A DNA stretch of 64,000 bases, from positions 1 to 64,000 of the forward strand of contig JAJFHD010000011.1 in the NCBI GenBank assembly GCA_021775805.1, given 5' to 3'. The position numbers were made by a program, and so were the translations under genes. Shown in pieces: positions 28,431 to 36,103 of the stretch; positions within the stretch are counted from its first letter, which is position 1; each line of letters begins with the position of its first letter. This stretch comes from Alphaproteobacteria bacterium. GTDB taxonomy: Bacteria > Pseudomonadota > Alphaproteobacteria > Rhizobiales > JAJFHC01. The notes under the pieces were generated by a model, which made no database searches, was not told the origin of the DNA, and was given only the letters and a program-made list of their open reading frames with translations.

Positions 28431-28481
28431 AACGCTCCTGGCAAGCCCGCCGGATTGGAGGGCGAAACCAAGGAGGCAATG

Positions 28482-30032
28482 ATGGCCAACAAGGCTCTTT
28501 TCAATTCCCGCGAGAGTGCGCAGTGGATGCGAGCTCGCAATCACGCGGGCGGGCCTGCCTACCAACTGACGGACCGTCAGGCGCTTGCGCAGCTCGCCGC
28601 AACCGGTTGTGTGGCCCAGACCTATTATGTCGATGAGCGAAGCCAGCTCGACGAACTGCTCGCAGCGGTCGGGCGGGTCGAACCGGATTTTGTTGCCAAG
28701 ACGGCGGTCTATACCCGCCGCAACGGCCACATGAAGGATACCCCGGCGATCCTGCTTGCAGCACTGGCATCGATCTCGCCTCAGCTTTTGAGTGTGGCGT
28801 TTCCGCGGGTCGTCGATAACGGTCGAATGCTCCGGAATTTTGTCCAGGTTTTGCGTTCCGGCACCACCGGGCGCTCGTCGCTGGGCACCCGTCCCAAGAA
28901 GCTTGTCCAGTCGTGGCTGAACGCGGCGTCAGACGATGCATTGCTGCGGGCATCGATAGGCCGGTCGCCGTCTTTGGCGGACGTCATCCGGATGGTTCAT
29001 CCAAAGCCCGGTTCGGCGGGCCGCGAAGCGTTCTATGCGTGGCTGATCGGCAAGCCTTGCGATGCCGGTCTGTTGCCCCGGACGGTCCAGGATTATTTGG
29101 CGTATCGGGCGTCGCCGACAGGAAAGCCGGTGCCGGACGTACCATTCCAGATGCTCACGTCCGTGCCGCTGACCGCCAAGCAGTGGGCTCGCGTCGCGCG
29201 TCGCAGCGGGTGGCAAATGATGCGCATGAACCTGAATACGTTTCAGCGCCACGGTGTGTTCGATCTGGCGACTGCCCGTCGCCAGATCGTGGAGCGCCTG
29301 ACAGATCGCGATGAAATCGCCAAGGCCCGCGTTCTCCCCTACCAGATCATGGCAGCGTGGATGAACCTGAACGACGCCATGCCGGACGAGATCAAGGCCG
29401 CGGTGGCGCAAGCCATGGAGATGGCGCTGGATAACGTGCCGACCCTCGACGGCCGCGTGGTTGTCTGTCCCGACGTCTCGGGTTCGATGACGATGCCGGT
29501 GACAGGGCATCGTCAGGGGTCGACGTCTGCGATGCGTTGCGTGGACGTGGCGGCGTTGTTTGCCGCGGCTGTCGTGCGCAACAACACCGTGGCCCGGGTG
29601 ATGCCGTTTGACACGATGGTTCATGACGTCAAGATCCGTCCGGACATTCGCGTGATGGAAAACGCAGCCCATCTTGCGTCCTTCGGCGGCGGCGGTACGG
29701 CCTGTTCGGCGCCATTGGCAAGACTGAACAAGGAAGAGGCCAAGGTCGACCTGGTCATCCTGGTTTCGGATAATCAGTCATGGGCAGACGGCACCCGGTC
29801 CGCAGGGACACCGGTCATGGCGGAGTGGATGACTTTGAAGCGCCGTTGCCCGGATGCCAAGCTCGTGTGTCTGGACATAGCACCCTACGCAACAACCCCG
29901 GCACACGAGCGACCAGACGTTCTGAATATAGGTGGTTTCTCCGATACGGTGTTCAATTTGATCGCCGCCTTTGGGCAAGACCGCCTCGGCCCGGACCACT
30001 GGGTCGGTGAAATCGAGAAAGTGAGGTTATAG
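28482..30032 (+). CDS. rsr: Ro60/Rsr, TROVE-domain RNA-binding protein
   Basis: The 516-residue protein is a bacterial Ro60 orthologue. Residues about 1-320 form the ring of helical repeats (TROVE domain) that binds Y RNA on the outside and single-stranded RNA ends through the hole. Residues about 325-516 form a von Willebrand A-like domain with the metal site PDVSGS (Asp331, Ser333, Ser335). Ro60 takes part in decay or quality control of misfolded and damaged RNA. ATG at 28482 has AAGGAGG five bases upstream; an ATG three bases earlier is too close. The two tRNA-like RNAs directly downstream are its probable ligands. Confidence 0.93.
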   Translation: MANKALFNSRESAQWMRARNHAGGPAYQLTDRQALAQLAATGCVAQTYYVDERSQLDELLAAVGRVEPDFVAKTAVYTRRNGHMKDTPAILLAALASISPQLLSVAFPRVVDNGRMLRNFVQVLRSGTTGRSSLGTRPKKLVQSWLNAASDDALLRASIGRSPSLADVIRMVHPKPGSAGREAFYAWLIGKPCDAGLLPRTVQDYLAYRASPTGKPVPDVPFQMLTSVPLTAKQWARVARRSGWQMMRMNLNTFQRHGVFDLATARRQIVERLTDRDEIAKARVLPYQIMAAWMNLNDAMPDEIKAAVAQAMEMALDNVPTLDGRVVVCPDVSGSMTMPVTGHRQGSTSAMRCVDVAALFAAAVVRNNTVARVMPFDTMVHDVKIRPDIRVMENAAHLASFGGGGTACSAPLARLNKEEAKVDLVILVSDNQSWADGTRSAGTPVMAEWMTLKRRCPDAKLVCLDIAPYATTPAHERPDVLNIGGFSDTVFNLIAAFGQDRLGPDHWVGEIEKVRL

Positions 30033-30038
30033 AAGACA

Positions 30039-30202
30039 AGGCCGGGGAAATGCCGGCGGGACTAGATCATCCGGTTGAACGATGTCTCGCCAAAAACTTG
30101 TTCCCCGGCCTTTCGACGTTGAACGACGTGAGACATTACGGCGAATGCAGTGGAACTACATTGTTAATCAAGCGGTTGCGGGTTCGAGTCCCGCCCGGTC
30201 TG
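30039..30202 (+). ncRNA. tRNA-like Y RNA 1
   Basis: The 164-base RNA has a 7-bp acceptor stem, AGGCCGG (30039-30045) with CCGGTCT (30195-30201), containing one G-U pair. A D-arm-like stem (30052-30056 with 30071-30075) and a canonical T-arm, GCGGG-TTCGAGT-CCCGC (30178-30194), complete the tRNA-like body. TTGTTAA (30161-30167) reads like an anticodon loop and the following TCAA could pair with TTGA at 30075-30078. Between these halves lies an insert of about 80 bases with GGCGAATG (30140-30147), which fits the Ro-binding consensus GNCGAANG. An 8-bp helix (30081-30088 with 30130-30137) is possible inside. No CCA is encoded. It begins seven bases after the rsr stop. Confidence 0.78.
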
Positions 30203-30214
30203 CGAGAATCGAAT

Positions 30215-30383
30215 GGGCCGGTAGCTCAGTGGTAGAGCACTTGAACGTTTCGCCAAGACCTTGTCGCCGTGCCGGTATATGACAATGGAAGACTGAAGAA
30301 CAACACAGCCGCGGTGAATGCGGGTGGAACTACATCGACTTAGGATCGCCAGGTCGCGGGTTCGAATCCCGCCCGGTCCACCA
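30215..30383 (+). ncRNA. tRNA-like Y RNA 2 with encoded CCA
   Basis: The 169-base RNA has acceptor stem GGGCCGG (30215-30221) with CCGGTCC (30373-30379), seven pairs with one G-U, then discriminator A and an encoded CCA (30381-30383). The D-arm is canonical: TA, then GCTC-AGTGGTA-GAGC (30222-30238). The T-arm is GCGGG-TTCGAAT-CCCGC (30356-30372). The anticodon arm is replaced by an insert of about 115 bases in which TTCGCC (30249-30254) pairs with GGTGAA (30313-30318), extended by three more pairs past a bulged T; this is a variant of the Y-RNA Ro-binding helix. A 14-base block (30324-30337) is nearly identical to RNA 1 (30150-30163). It is not a normal tRNA because no anticodon stem can close across the insert. 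Confidence 0.82.
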
Positions 30384-30392
30384 AACTTTTAG

Positions 30393-30450
30393 GGGCCGGT
30401 AGCTCAGCGGAAGAGCGGGAAATGTTTCACCAATTTTTGTCACCGCGGCT
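30393..30450 (+). ncRNA. 5' half of a third tRNA-like Y RNA, upstream of rtcA
   Basis: GGGCCGG (30393-30399), TA and the D-arm GCTC-AGCGGAA-GAGC (30402-30416) repeat the 5' half of RNA 2; the first 15 bases are identical. The following GTTTCACCAA-TTTTTGTCACCG resembles the insert start of RNA 2. No T-arm or 3' acceptor strand is found before or within rtcA, so this copy is incomplete. The end is arbitrary. It could be a decayed copy or a deliberate leader: TTCAC (30425-30429) could pair with GTGAG next to the AGGA ribosome site of rtcA, an untested idea. Confidence 0.6.
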
Positions 30451-30472
30451 CGTTGTTGTGAGGATGGAAGCA

Positions 30473-31504
30473 ATGATATTGATTGACGGATCGGCGGGTG
30501 AAGGCGGCGGGCAGATTCTGCGCTCGTCGCTTGCCCTGTCGGCCTTGACCGGTCAGCCGTTTCGGATTGAAAAGATCCGGGCCGGACGATCACGGCCAGG
30601 CCTGTTGCGCCAGCACCTGACGGCGCTGCAGGCGGCGGCTGCCGTGTGCGGCGGCAAATATTCCGATGGCACCGGTCTCGGGGTGCAGGAGCTTGAGTTC
30701 TATCCGGGGAAGGTCCGGGCGGGGACCTTTGAATTTGCGGTCGGTACGGCCGGAAGCGCCATGCTGGTTTTTCAGACCGTCCTTCTGCCGCTTCTCGGTG
30801 CAGATGAGCCGTCACGCCTGATTATCACCGGGGGAACACATAATCCCCTGTCGCCGCCTTTTGAGTTTGTGGCGTCCGCCTACCTGCCGTTACTGCGCCG
30901 CATGGGAGCCGACGTCGATGTGAAACTGATCCGTTATGGATTTGCGCCGGCCGGCGGCGGCCGGATTGTCGCAGAGATCAAGCCGTCAAGAAAACTGATG
31001 CCGATCGACCTGTCGGAGCGCGGCGAACAGCAGGAGGTCTTCGCCGAGGCGTTCTTCTCCAACATCCCGTTTGGTGTGGCCGAACGCGAACTCGCGGAAG
31101 TCGGGACACACCTGCGGCTGTCGCCTGCGGACAGGCGGGTGCGTGAAGTGAAGTCGGACGGACCGGGCAATGTGGTCATGGTGACTGTTGCAAGCGAACA
31201 GGTAACAGAGGTTTTTACGGCATTCGGCCGGAGGAGCGTTTCTGCGGAAGATGTCGCCCGTGAAGCGGCAAACAAGGCGGCACGCTATATCGCGTCAAAT
31301 GCCGCTGTCGGGCCATACCTTGCCGACCAGCTCCTGCTGCCGCTGTCGCTTGCCGGTGCCGGTTGCTTCACGACCGGGGCACCGACACCGCACACTTTGA
31401 CCAATGCGGAAACGATTAAGAAGTTCCTGACGGTTCGACCGGTATTTGAACAGCACGACGGCGCTGGCCTGGTGACCGTGCGGCTCGGCATGCGGTCAGC
31501 CTGA
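30473..31504 (+). CDS. rtcA: RNA 3'-terminal phosphate cyclase
   Basis: The 343-residue enzyme uses ATP to convert an RNA 3'-phosphate into a 2',3'-cyclic phosphate through a covalent AMP-histidine. The start IDGSAGEGGGQILR, the segment GGTHNPLSPPFE and the active-site His307 in TPHTLTN are all present. The ATG at 30473 has AGGA eight bases upstream. Unlike most rtc operons, no rtcB ligase is next to it. The cyclase could prepare ends for the ligase encoded downstream or generate cyclic ends that signal to RtcR. Confidence 0.95.
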   Translation: MILIDGSAGEGGGQILRSSLALSALTGQPFRIEKIRAGRSRPGLLRQHLTALQAAAAVCGGKYSDGTGLGVQELEFYPGKVRAGTFEFAVGTAGSAMLVFQTVLLPLLGADEPSRLIITGGTHNPLSPPFEFVASAYLPLLRRMGADVDVKLIRYGFAPAGGGRIVAEIKPSRKLMPIDLSERGEQQEVFAEAFFSNIPFGVAERELAEVGTHLRLSPADRRVREVKSDGPGNVVMVTVASEQVTEVFTAFGRRSVSAEDVAREAANKAARYIASNAAVGPYLADQLLLPLSLAGAGCFTTGAPTPHTLTNAETIKKFLTVRPVFEQHDGAGLVTVRLGMRSA

Positions 31505-31523
31505 GTAAAAGAGGAGGACAAGA

Positions 31524-33779
31524 ATGAGACACCTCATTGTCATGCGAGGGGCGCCCGGGGCGGGAAAATCAACCTTCATCGATCGGCAGGGCCTGCGGGC
31601 CTATGTGGTTTCACCCGATGATTTTCGCATCCGTCTGGGCGGGGTCGTCATGGCACCCGACGGCACGCTGGCGGTGAGCCATGCGAACGAAAGACGTGTC
31701 TGGGCGGAGGTCGAGGAAGTGCTCGATTTCAAAATGAACCAGGGCCAGCTTGTCATTCTCGATGCGACGTTTCAGAGGTCGCGAGACTTCGCGATGCCGA
31801 GAAAGCTTGCGAACGCCCACAGATATCAGATCAGTTGTGTGGACTTTGCGAACGTTCCGAAAGCGGTCGCGCTAAAGCAGAATCATATGCGGGAGGAATG
31901 GAAAACCGTTCCCGACGCGGTGATCGAAACGGCCTATGAGCGACTCCACAAAAACCCGGTTCCGAAGGACGTCCATGCGATTGACGCCGGGGCACTGGAG
32001 GATGGTGCCCTGCTGGAACGGCTGGAGCCTGAATGCCGCGACCTCTCCGGTTACCGGTCGGTCATGCATGTCGGTGATCTGCAGGGCTGTTTTGCGCCGG
32101 TCGAGGCGTTGTTTTCAGAAGGATTTCGCGACGACACATATTACATTTTCATTGGCGACCTGCTCGACCGGGGCATTCAGAACGGGGAGGTGATCAAATT
32201 TGCCGTCGATGAGATCCTGCCGCGCGACAACGTGGCCTTGATCTGGGGCAACCATGAATATCACATTCACCGGTTCGCACGGGACCTGGAACCGGTTTCC
32301 AAGGACTTCAGGTTCAATACGCTGCCACAACTGGAGGCCGCCAAATTCACGCGGGCCCAGGCCAATGCGTTGCTCGACAAGGCGGAAGACGCCTTCACCT
32401 ACGAGTTTCATGGCAAAAAGGTCCTGGTCACGCATGCCGGGCTGTCAAAGGTGCCGGAACGGCTGGTTACGCTGCCGTCTCTGCAATTCTGGAAGGGGAC
32501 GGGGAATTACAACGATCCTGTCGATGCGACCTTTTCGGCGGCAATGGCGGGGACAGGCTGGTTGCAGGTGCACGGCCATCGCAACAGTCGCGAATTGCCG
32601 GTGGAAGCAGCTCCTGGAAGTTATAATCTCGAGGGGCAGGTCGAGTTTGGCGGACACCTTCGAGTGATGACGCTGACAGCCGACGCCGGACAGGTGGAAG
32701 CGGCGACGCGGGAAATCAAGAATGAGGTCTACAACAAGAGCGCGCCGCGCCATGGCGTCGAGGCGGCGGAGACGGACGAGCAAAAAGGCATCGGATCGAT
32801 CTCCGAAGCAACTCTGGCAGCACTGGAGCGTCATCCGCTGGTGAAGGAGAAGCGGTTCGCATCGCATCCTCATATCCGGTCGATGAACTTTACGCGCAAG
32901 GCGTTTTTCGACGGGCGCTGGGACCAGGTGAACATTATGGCGCGGGGCCTGTTTGTGGCCGACGACCGCCGTATCGTGGCGCGTTCCTACCCGAAGTTCT
33001 TCAATCTGGAGGAACGCGCCGAGACGCAGTTTCGAAACCTGCGCAATCGGCTCCAGTTTCCGTTGAAACTCTGGGTCAAGGAAAATGGGTTCCTCGGCAT
33101 TCTGGGATGGGATCATGTGTCGGCTGAGTTGCTGTTTGCCTCGAAGAGCACGCCGGAGTCGGAATTTGCCATGTGGTTCCGTGAAATCTTCGAATCGGAA
33201 GCCGGCGACACGGGTTTGCGCCGGGCCGTTGATATTGTCGGCAAGCGCAACTTGAGCCTGGTTTTCGAGGTTAATGATCCGGTTCGCGATCCCCATATGA
33301 TCACGTACGAGCGGCCGCATGTGGTTCTGCTTGACGCCATCCGGCGGGAGGAAAAATTCTCGCATGTGTCGCACGAAGAGCTCAAACAGATCGGGTCCGC
33401 TATCGGCGGGATCGCCGTGAAACAATCCGGGCCCACTCTAAAGTCGTGGGAGGAGTTCGAAGGGTGGTTCAAGGCGGTCGAGACGGCGGGCCGGGAATAT
33501 CGCTGGCGCGGACAGCATGTGGAAGGCTTCGTGGCCGAAGATGTCAGCGGATTTCAGTTCAAGATCAAGCTGGATTTCTACAGCTTCTGGAAATGGATGC
33601 GCGGGCACCGCGATAAGATACGGCGCGCCCGGGAAAAACAGCGTCCGCTTCCGATGCCGCCGGACGATCCGCTGGCGGAGAAATTTCACAACTGGCTCAT
33701 TTTTCAGCCAGACGAGGCCCTGGAGCAAGACATCATCCAGTTGCGTGCGGCGTTTGAAAGAGACGCGGCCAACACCTGA
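31524..33779 (+). CDS. Polynucleotide kinase-phosphatase-RNA ligase
   Basis: The 751-residue protein has three repair modules. Residues 1-170 are a P-loop 5'-hydroxyl kinase (GAPGAGKST, 9-17). Residues about 178-385 are a binuclear metallophosphatase with GDLQG (184-188), GDLLDRG (211-217), GNHEYH (242-247), His304 and HGH (350-352). Residues about 440-720 are an ATP-dependent ligase of the covalent nucleotidyltransferase type with motif I KENG (Lys519), VFEVND, EGFV and FKIK. The order kinase-phosphatase-ligase is that of bacterial Pnkp; no Hen1 methyltransferase is nearby. It could heal and seal tRNA breaks alone, replacing RtcB. AGGAGG precedes the ATG and rtcA ends 19 bases before. Confidence 0.88.
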   Translation: MRHLIVMRGAPGAGKSTFIDRQGLRAYVVSPDDFRIRLGGVVMAPDGTLAVSHANERRVWAEVEEVLDFKMNQGQLVILDATFQRSRDFAMPRKLANAHRYQISCVDFANVPKAVALKQNHMREEWKTVPDAVIETAYERLHKNPVPKDVHAIDAGALEDGALLERLEPECRDLSGYRSVMHVGDLQGCFAPVEALFSEGFRDDTYYIFIGDLLDRGIQNGEVIKFAVDEILPRDNVALIWGNHEYHIHRFARDLEPVSKDFRFNTLPQLEAAKFTRAQANALLDKAEDAFTYEFHGKKVLVTHAGLSKVPERLVTLPSLQFWKGTGNYNDPVDATFSAAMAGTGWLQVHGHRNSRELPVEAAPGSYNLEGQVEFGGHLRVMTLTADAGQVEAATREIKNEVYNKSAPRHGVEAAETDEQKGIGSISEATLAALERHPLVKEKRFASHPHIRSMNFTRKAFFDGRWDQVNIMARGLFVADDRRIVARSYPKFFNLEERAETQFRNLRNRLQFPLKLWVKENGFLGILGWDHVSAELLFASKSTPESEFAMWFREIFESEAGDTGLRRAVDIVGKRNLSLVFEVNDPVRDPHMITYERPHVVLLDAIRREEKFSHVSHEELKQIGSAIGGIAVKQSGPTLKSWEEFEGWFKAVETAGREYRWRGQHVEGFVAEDVSGFQFKIKLDFYSFWKWMRGHRDKIRRAREKQRPLPMPPDDPLAEKFHNWLIFQPDEALEQDIIQLRAAFERDAANT

Positions 33780-33883
33780 CAGTTCGAATTGTCGGGAGTG
33801 CCGACGGTTGCGGCGCATTCGGAAATCTTATCCGCAGGGCACGGCCGCAACGGTGGTATTGCTTCCCTCCAAATTGTCGTCCT

Positions 33884-33958
33884 CGTGCACAGACACGAGG
33901 ATCTCCCGAGTTGCTGTTCAGGAGACGTGTGTGTCAAGCACGTACATGACAGTTTTTG
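33884..33958 (-). repeat. Dispersed intergenic repeat, long copy (inverted)
   Basis: Read on the minus strand this region aligns almost end to end with 56842-56924: the core with GTACGTGCTTGACAC, then TCTCCTGAAC, then a hairpin TCCTCGTG...CACGAGGA. About four fifths of positions agree by eye. It lies in the 410-base gene-free gap after the kinase-phosphatase-ligase gene. The rest of the gap (33959-34188) contains only an open reading frame without start or known family. Confidence 0.65.
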
Positions 33959-34188
33959 AGGGCACCGTGGGTCTCATTCGGGCAATATTATTTCCGCCGC
34001 CGGGAGTTCCACCTGCCCTTACGGCAGCGACGGATGGGCCGACAATCATGTCTTCTCCAATGGCCTGAATGGATACCAGGGCAGCAAGGCCCGCATGACG
34101 AGCAAAGGCGCGGAAGAAATGACATTGATGGGTCTCAACATCCGTGATGGCATGAGGATGACCGGACGCCTCAAACGAAGGGAAAAAA

Positions 34189-34632
34189 GTGAAGATGAAC
34201 GATTGGTCGATCCGCAAGGCGCAACTCGGCGATGCGGAAGCCCTGGCGTCGTGCATCGATGCCGCCTATGCGCGGTATGCGGATCGGATTATGGACCTGC
34301 CGCCGGTATCGGAAGGGTGTGCGGAGGACATCGCTCGACATCAGGTGTGGGTGGCCGAAGTCGGAGCAAAGCTCGTTGGCGGTCTTGTTCTGGTTGCCCG
34401 GGACGGTTTTCTCAAACTGGCCAACGTGGCAGTTCACCCGGATCACAACGGAAAAGGCTTGGGCCGCGTACTGATTGATCTTGCCGAGCGCGAAGCGCGC
34501 AAACAGGGTTACGGCGAACTGGCTTTGAACACCCATGTGGCGATGCCTGAAAACATTCAGCTTTATAAGCATTTGGGTTGGAATGAAACTGGGAGAGCGG
34601 GCAACACGGTCTCGATGATGAAGACTGTTTGA
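34189..34632 (+). CDS. GNAT-family N-acetyltransferase
   Basis: The 147-residue protein is a GNAT acetyltransferase. The acetyl-CoA-binding motif A is seen as LANVAVHPDHNGKGLGRVLI (about residues 77-96), followed by LNTHVAMPENIQLYKHLGW typical of the last strand and helix. It moves an acetyl group to an amine of an unknown substrate. A GTG at 34189 fits the AAGGGA site; ATG at 34195 is an alternative. It closes the accessory segment before yebC. No operon partner is evident. Confidence 0.82.
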   Translation: MKMNDWSIRKAQLGDAEALASCIDAAYARYADRIMDLPPVSEGCAEDIARHQVWVAEVGAKLVGGLVLVARDGFLKLANVAVHPDHNGKGLGRVLIDLAEREARKQGYGELALNTHVAMPENIQLYKHLGWNETGRAGNTVSMMKTV

Positions 34633-34786
34633 GGCACTCGGATTTGAGCAATAACCCTATGGTGGAATTTCGATTTGCTGCAAAACCGTTGGATTTTCAC
34701 GAGCACCGCGCTTATAACGTCGCCAAATTCCGACATTTGTTGAACAGTGGACGCGGTTGCGCGCGATTCGGTTCAAAGAGGGTGCT

Positions 34787-35533
34787 ATGGCAGGACATTC
34801 AAAATTCAAGAACATCCAGTTTCGCAAAGGCGCGCAGGACAAGAAGCGCGCCAAGATTTTTGCCAAACTGGCCAAGGAAATCACCGTGGCGGCCAAGTTG
34901 GGCATGCCGGATCCGGACGCTAATCCACGCCTGCGTTCGGCAATCCAGGCAGCACGAGGGCTGAATATGCCAAAGGACAATATTGAGCGCGCCATCAAGA
35001 AGAGCCAGGATGCGGGCGGCGAAAATTACGAAGAAGTCCGCTATGAAGGTTTTGGCGTCAGCGGCATTGGCGTTATCGTGGAAACACTCACGGACAATCG
35101 TAACCGTACGGCAAGCGACGTCAGGTCGACGTTCTCGAAGCATGGCGGCAATCTTGGGGAAACCGGATCGGTGTCCTTCATGTTCGACCGGGTCGGCGCC
35201 GTCGAGTACCCGTCGGATGCGGCAACAGCTGACGACATGTTTGAAGCGGCCCTTGAAGCCGGTGCCGAGGATTGCGAGTCCGGCGAGGAAGGACATGAAC
35301 TGATTTGCGCGCCCGAATCACTGCATGATGTGTCGCGTGCCCTTGAGGCCAAGTTCGGCGAACCGCGCAGCGCCCAGCTGATCTGGAAGGCTCAGAACAA
35401 TATTGAGCTTGAAGATGAAGCTGGCGAGAAGCTGCTGCGCATGCTTGACGCACTCGAGGACAATGACGACGTGCAGAACGTCTACGCCAATTTCGAGGTT
35501 TCCGATCAGGTGCTGGAAAACCTCGGAGCCTGA
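34787..35533 (+). CDS. yebC: YebC/PmpR-family regulator or translation factor
   Basis: The 248-residue protein belongs to the YebC/PmpR (TACO1) family, recognised from the start [20 protein letters not shown] and the internal [14 protein letters not shown]. Members were described as DNA-binding regulators and more recently as factors that relieve ribosome stalling at prolines. AGAGGGTG precedes the ATG at 34787. It starts the plus-strand run yebC-ruvC-ruvA-ruvB-ybgC-tol typical of proteobacteria. Confidence 0.93.
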   Translation: MAGHSKFKNIQFRKGAQDKKRAKIFAKLAKEITVAAKLGMPDPDANPRLRSAIQAARGLNMPKDNIERAIKKSQDAGGENYEEVRYEGFGVSGIGVIVETLTDNRNRTASDVRSTFSKHGGNLGETGSVSFMFDRVGAVEYPSDAATADDMFEAALEAGAEDCESGEEGHELICAPESLHDVSRALEAKFGEPRSAQLIWKAQNNIELEDEAGEKLLRMLDALEDNDDVQNVYANFEVSDQVLENLGA

Positions 35534-35584
35534 CGCCGCTGAGGGGGCTCCCTTTGCGGCTCCAGAGGGAAAGGTTCTCAAATC

Positions 35585-36103
35585 ATGTCCGGGCCATTGC
35601 GACTGATCGGTATCGACCCGGGCCTTCGGCACATGGGGTGGGGCGTCATCGAACATCAAGGTTCGCGGCTGACCCATGTTGCGAATGGCTGCGTGAACTC
35701 CGACAACAAAGCTGATCTGGCGTCCAGGCTGGTGGAGTTGCACGATGGTCTCGCCGATGTCATGCGCCAATTCCGGCCCGACGAGGCGGCTGTGGAAAAG
35801 ACATTCGTGAACAAGGACGCCACCGCCACGCTCAAGCTCGGCCATGCCCGCGGCATTGCCCTGCTTGTCCCGGCATTGTCCGGCATCGGCGTATTTGAGT
35901 ACGCTCCCAACCTGGTGAAAAAGACCGTGGTCGGCAGCGGCCATGCCGACAAGGCGCAGATCCAGACCATGATCGGCATTCTTTTGCCGAAATGTTCTCC
36001 GAAGACGGCCGATGCCGCCGATGCCCTGGCGGTTGCCATTACCCACGCGCACCACCGGGGGAGCGACGATCTCCAGACCCGGCTGCAAAGGGCTATGGGA
36101 TGA
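35585..36103 (+). CDS. ruvC: Holliday junction resolvase RuvC
   Basis: The 172-residue endonuclease cuts Holliday junctions symmetrically. The four acidic catalytic residues are Asp11 ([12 protein letters not shown]), Glu71, Asp143 and Asp146 (DAADALAVA). The length is normal. The stop overlaps the ruvA start by four bases (ATGA), so ruvC, ruvA and ruvB are translationally coupled. Confidence 0.95.
   Translation: MSGPLRLIGIDPGLRHMGWGVIEHQGSRLTHVANGCVNSDNKADLASRLVELHDGLADVMRQFRPDEAAVEKTFVNKDATATLKLGHARGIALLVPALSGIGVFEYAPNLVKKTVVGSGHADKAQIQTMIGILLPKCSPKTADAADALAVAITHAHHRGSDDLQTRLQRAMG

Noticed and set aside
29450..29600. Ro60 gene as a von Willebrand-type surface protein
   Set aside because: The N-terminal TROVE repeats, RtcR neighbour and Y-like RNAs identify it as Ro60; there is no signal peptide.
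30164..30202. Possible ordinary tRNA gene with GTT anticodon
   Set aside because: The T-arm and an anticodon-loop-like TTGTTAA are present, but the 5' half is about 80 bases away behind an insert, and only a weak anticodon stem can form. A Y RNA next to Ro60 explains it better.
30215..30383. tRNA with a self-splicing intron
   Set aside because: The insert is too short for a group I intron, shows no intron core motifs, and the anticodon stem would not pair when it is removed.
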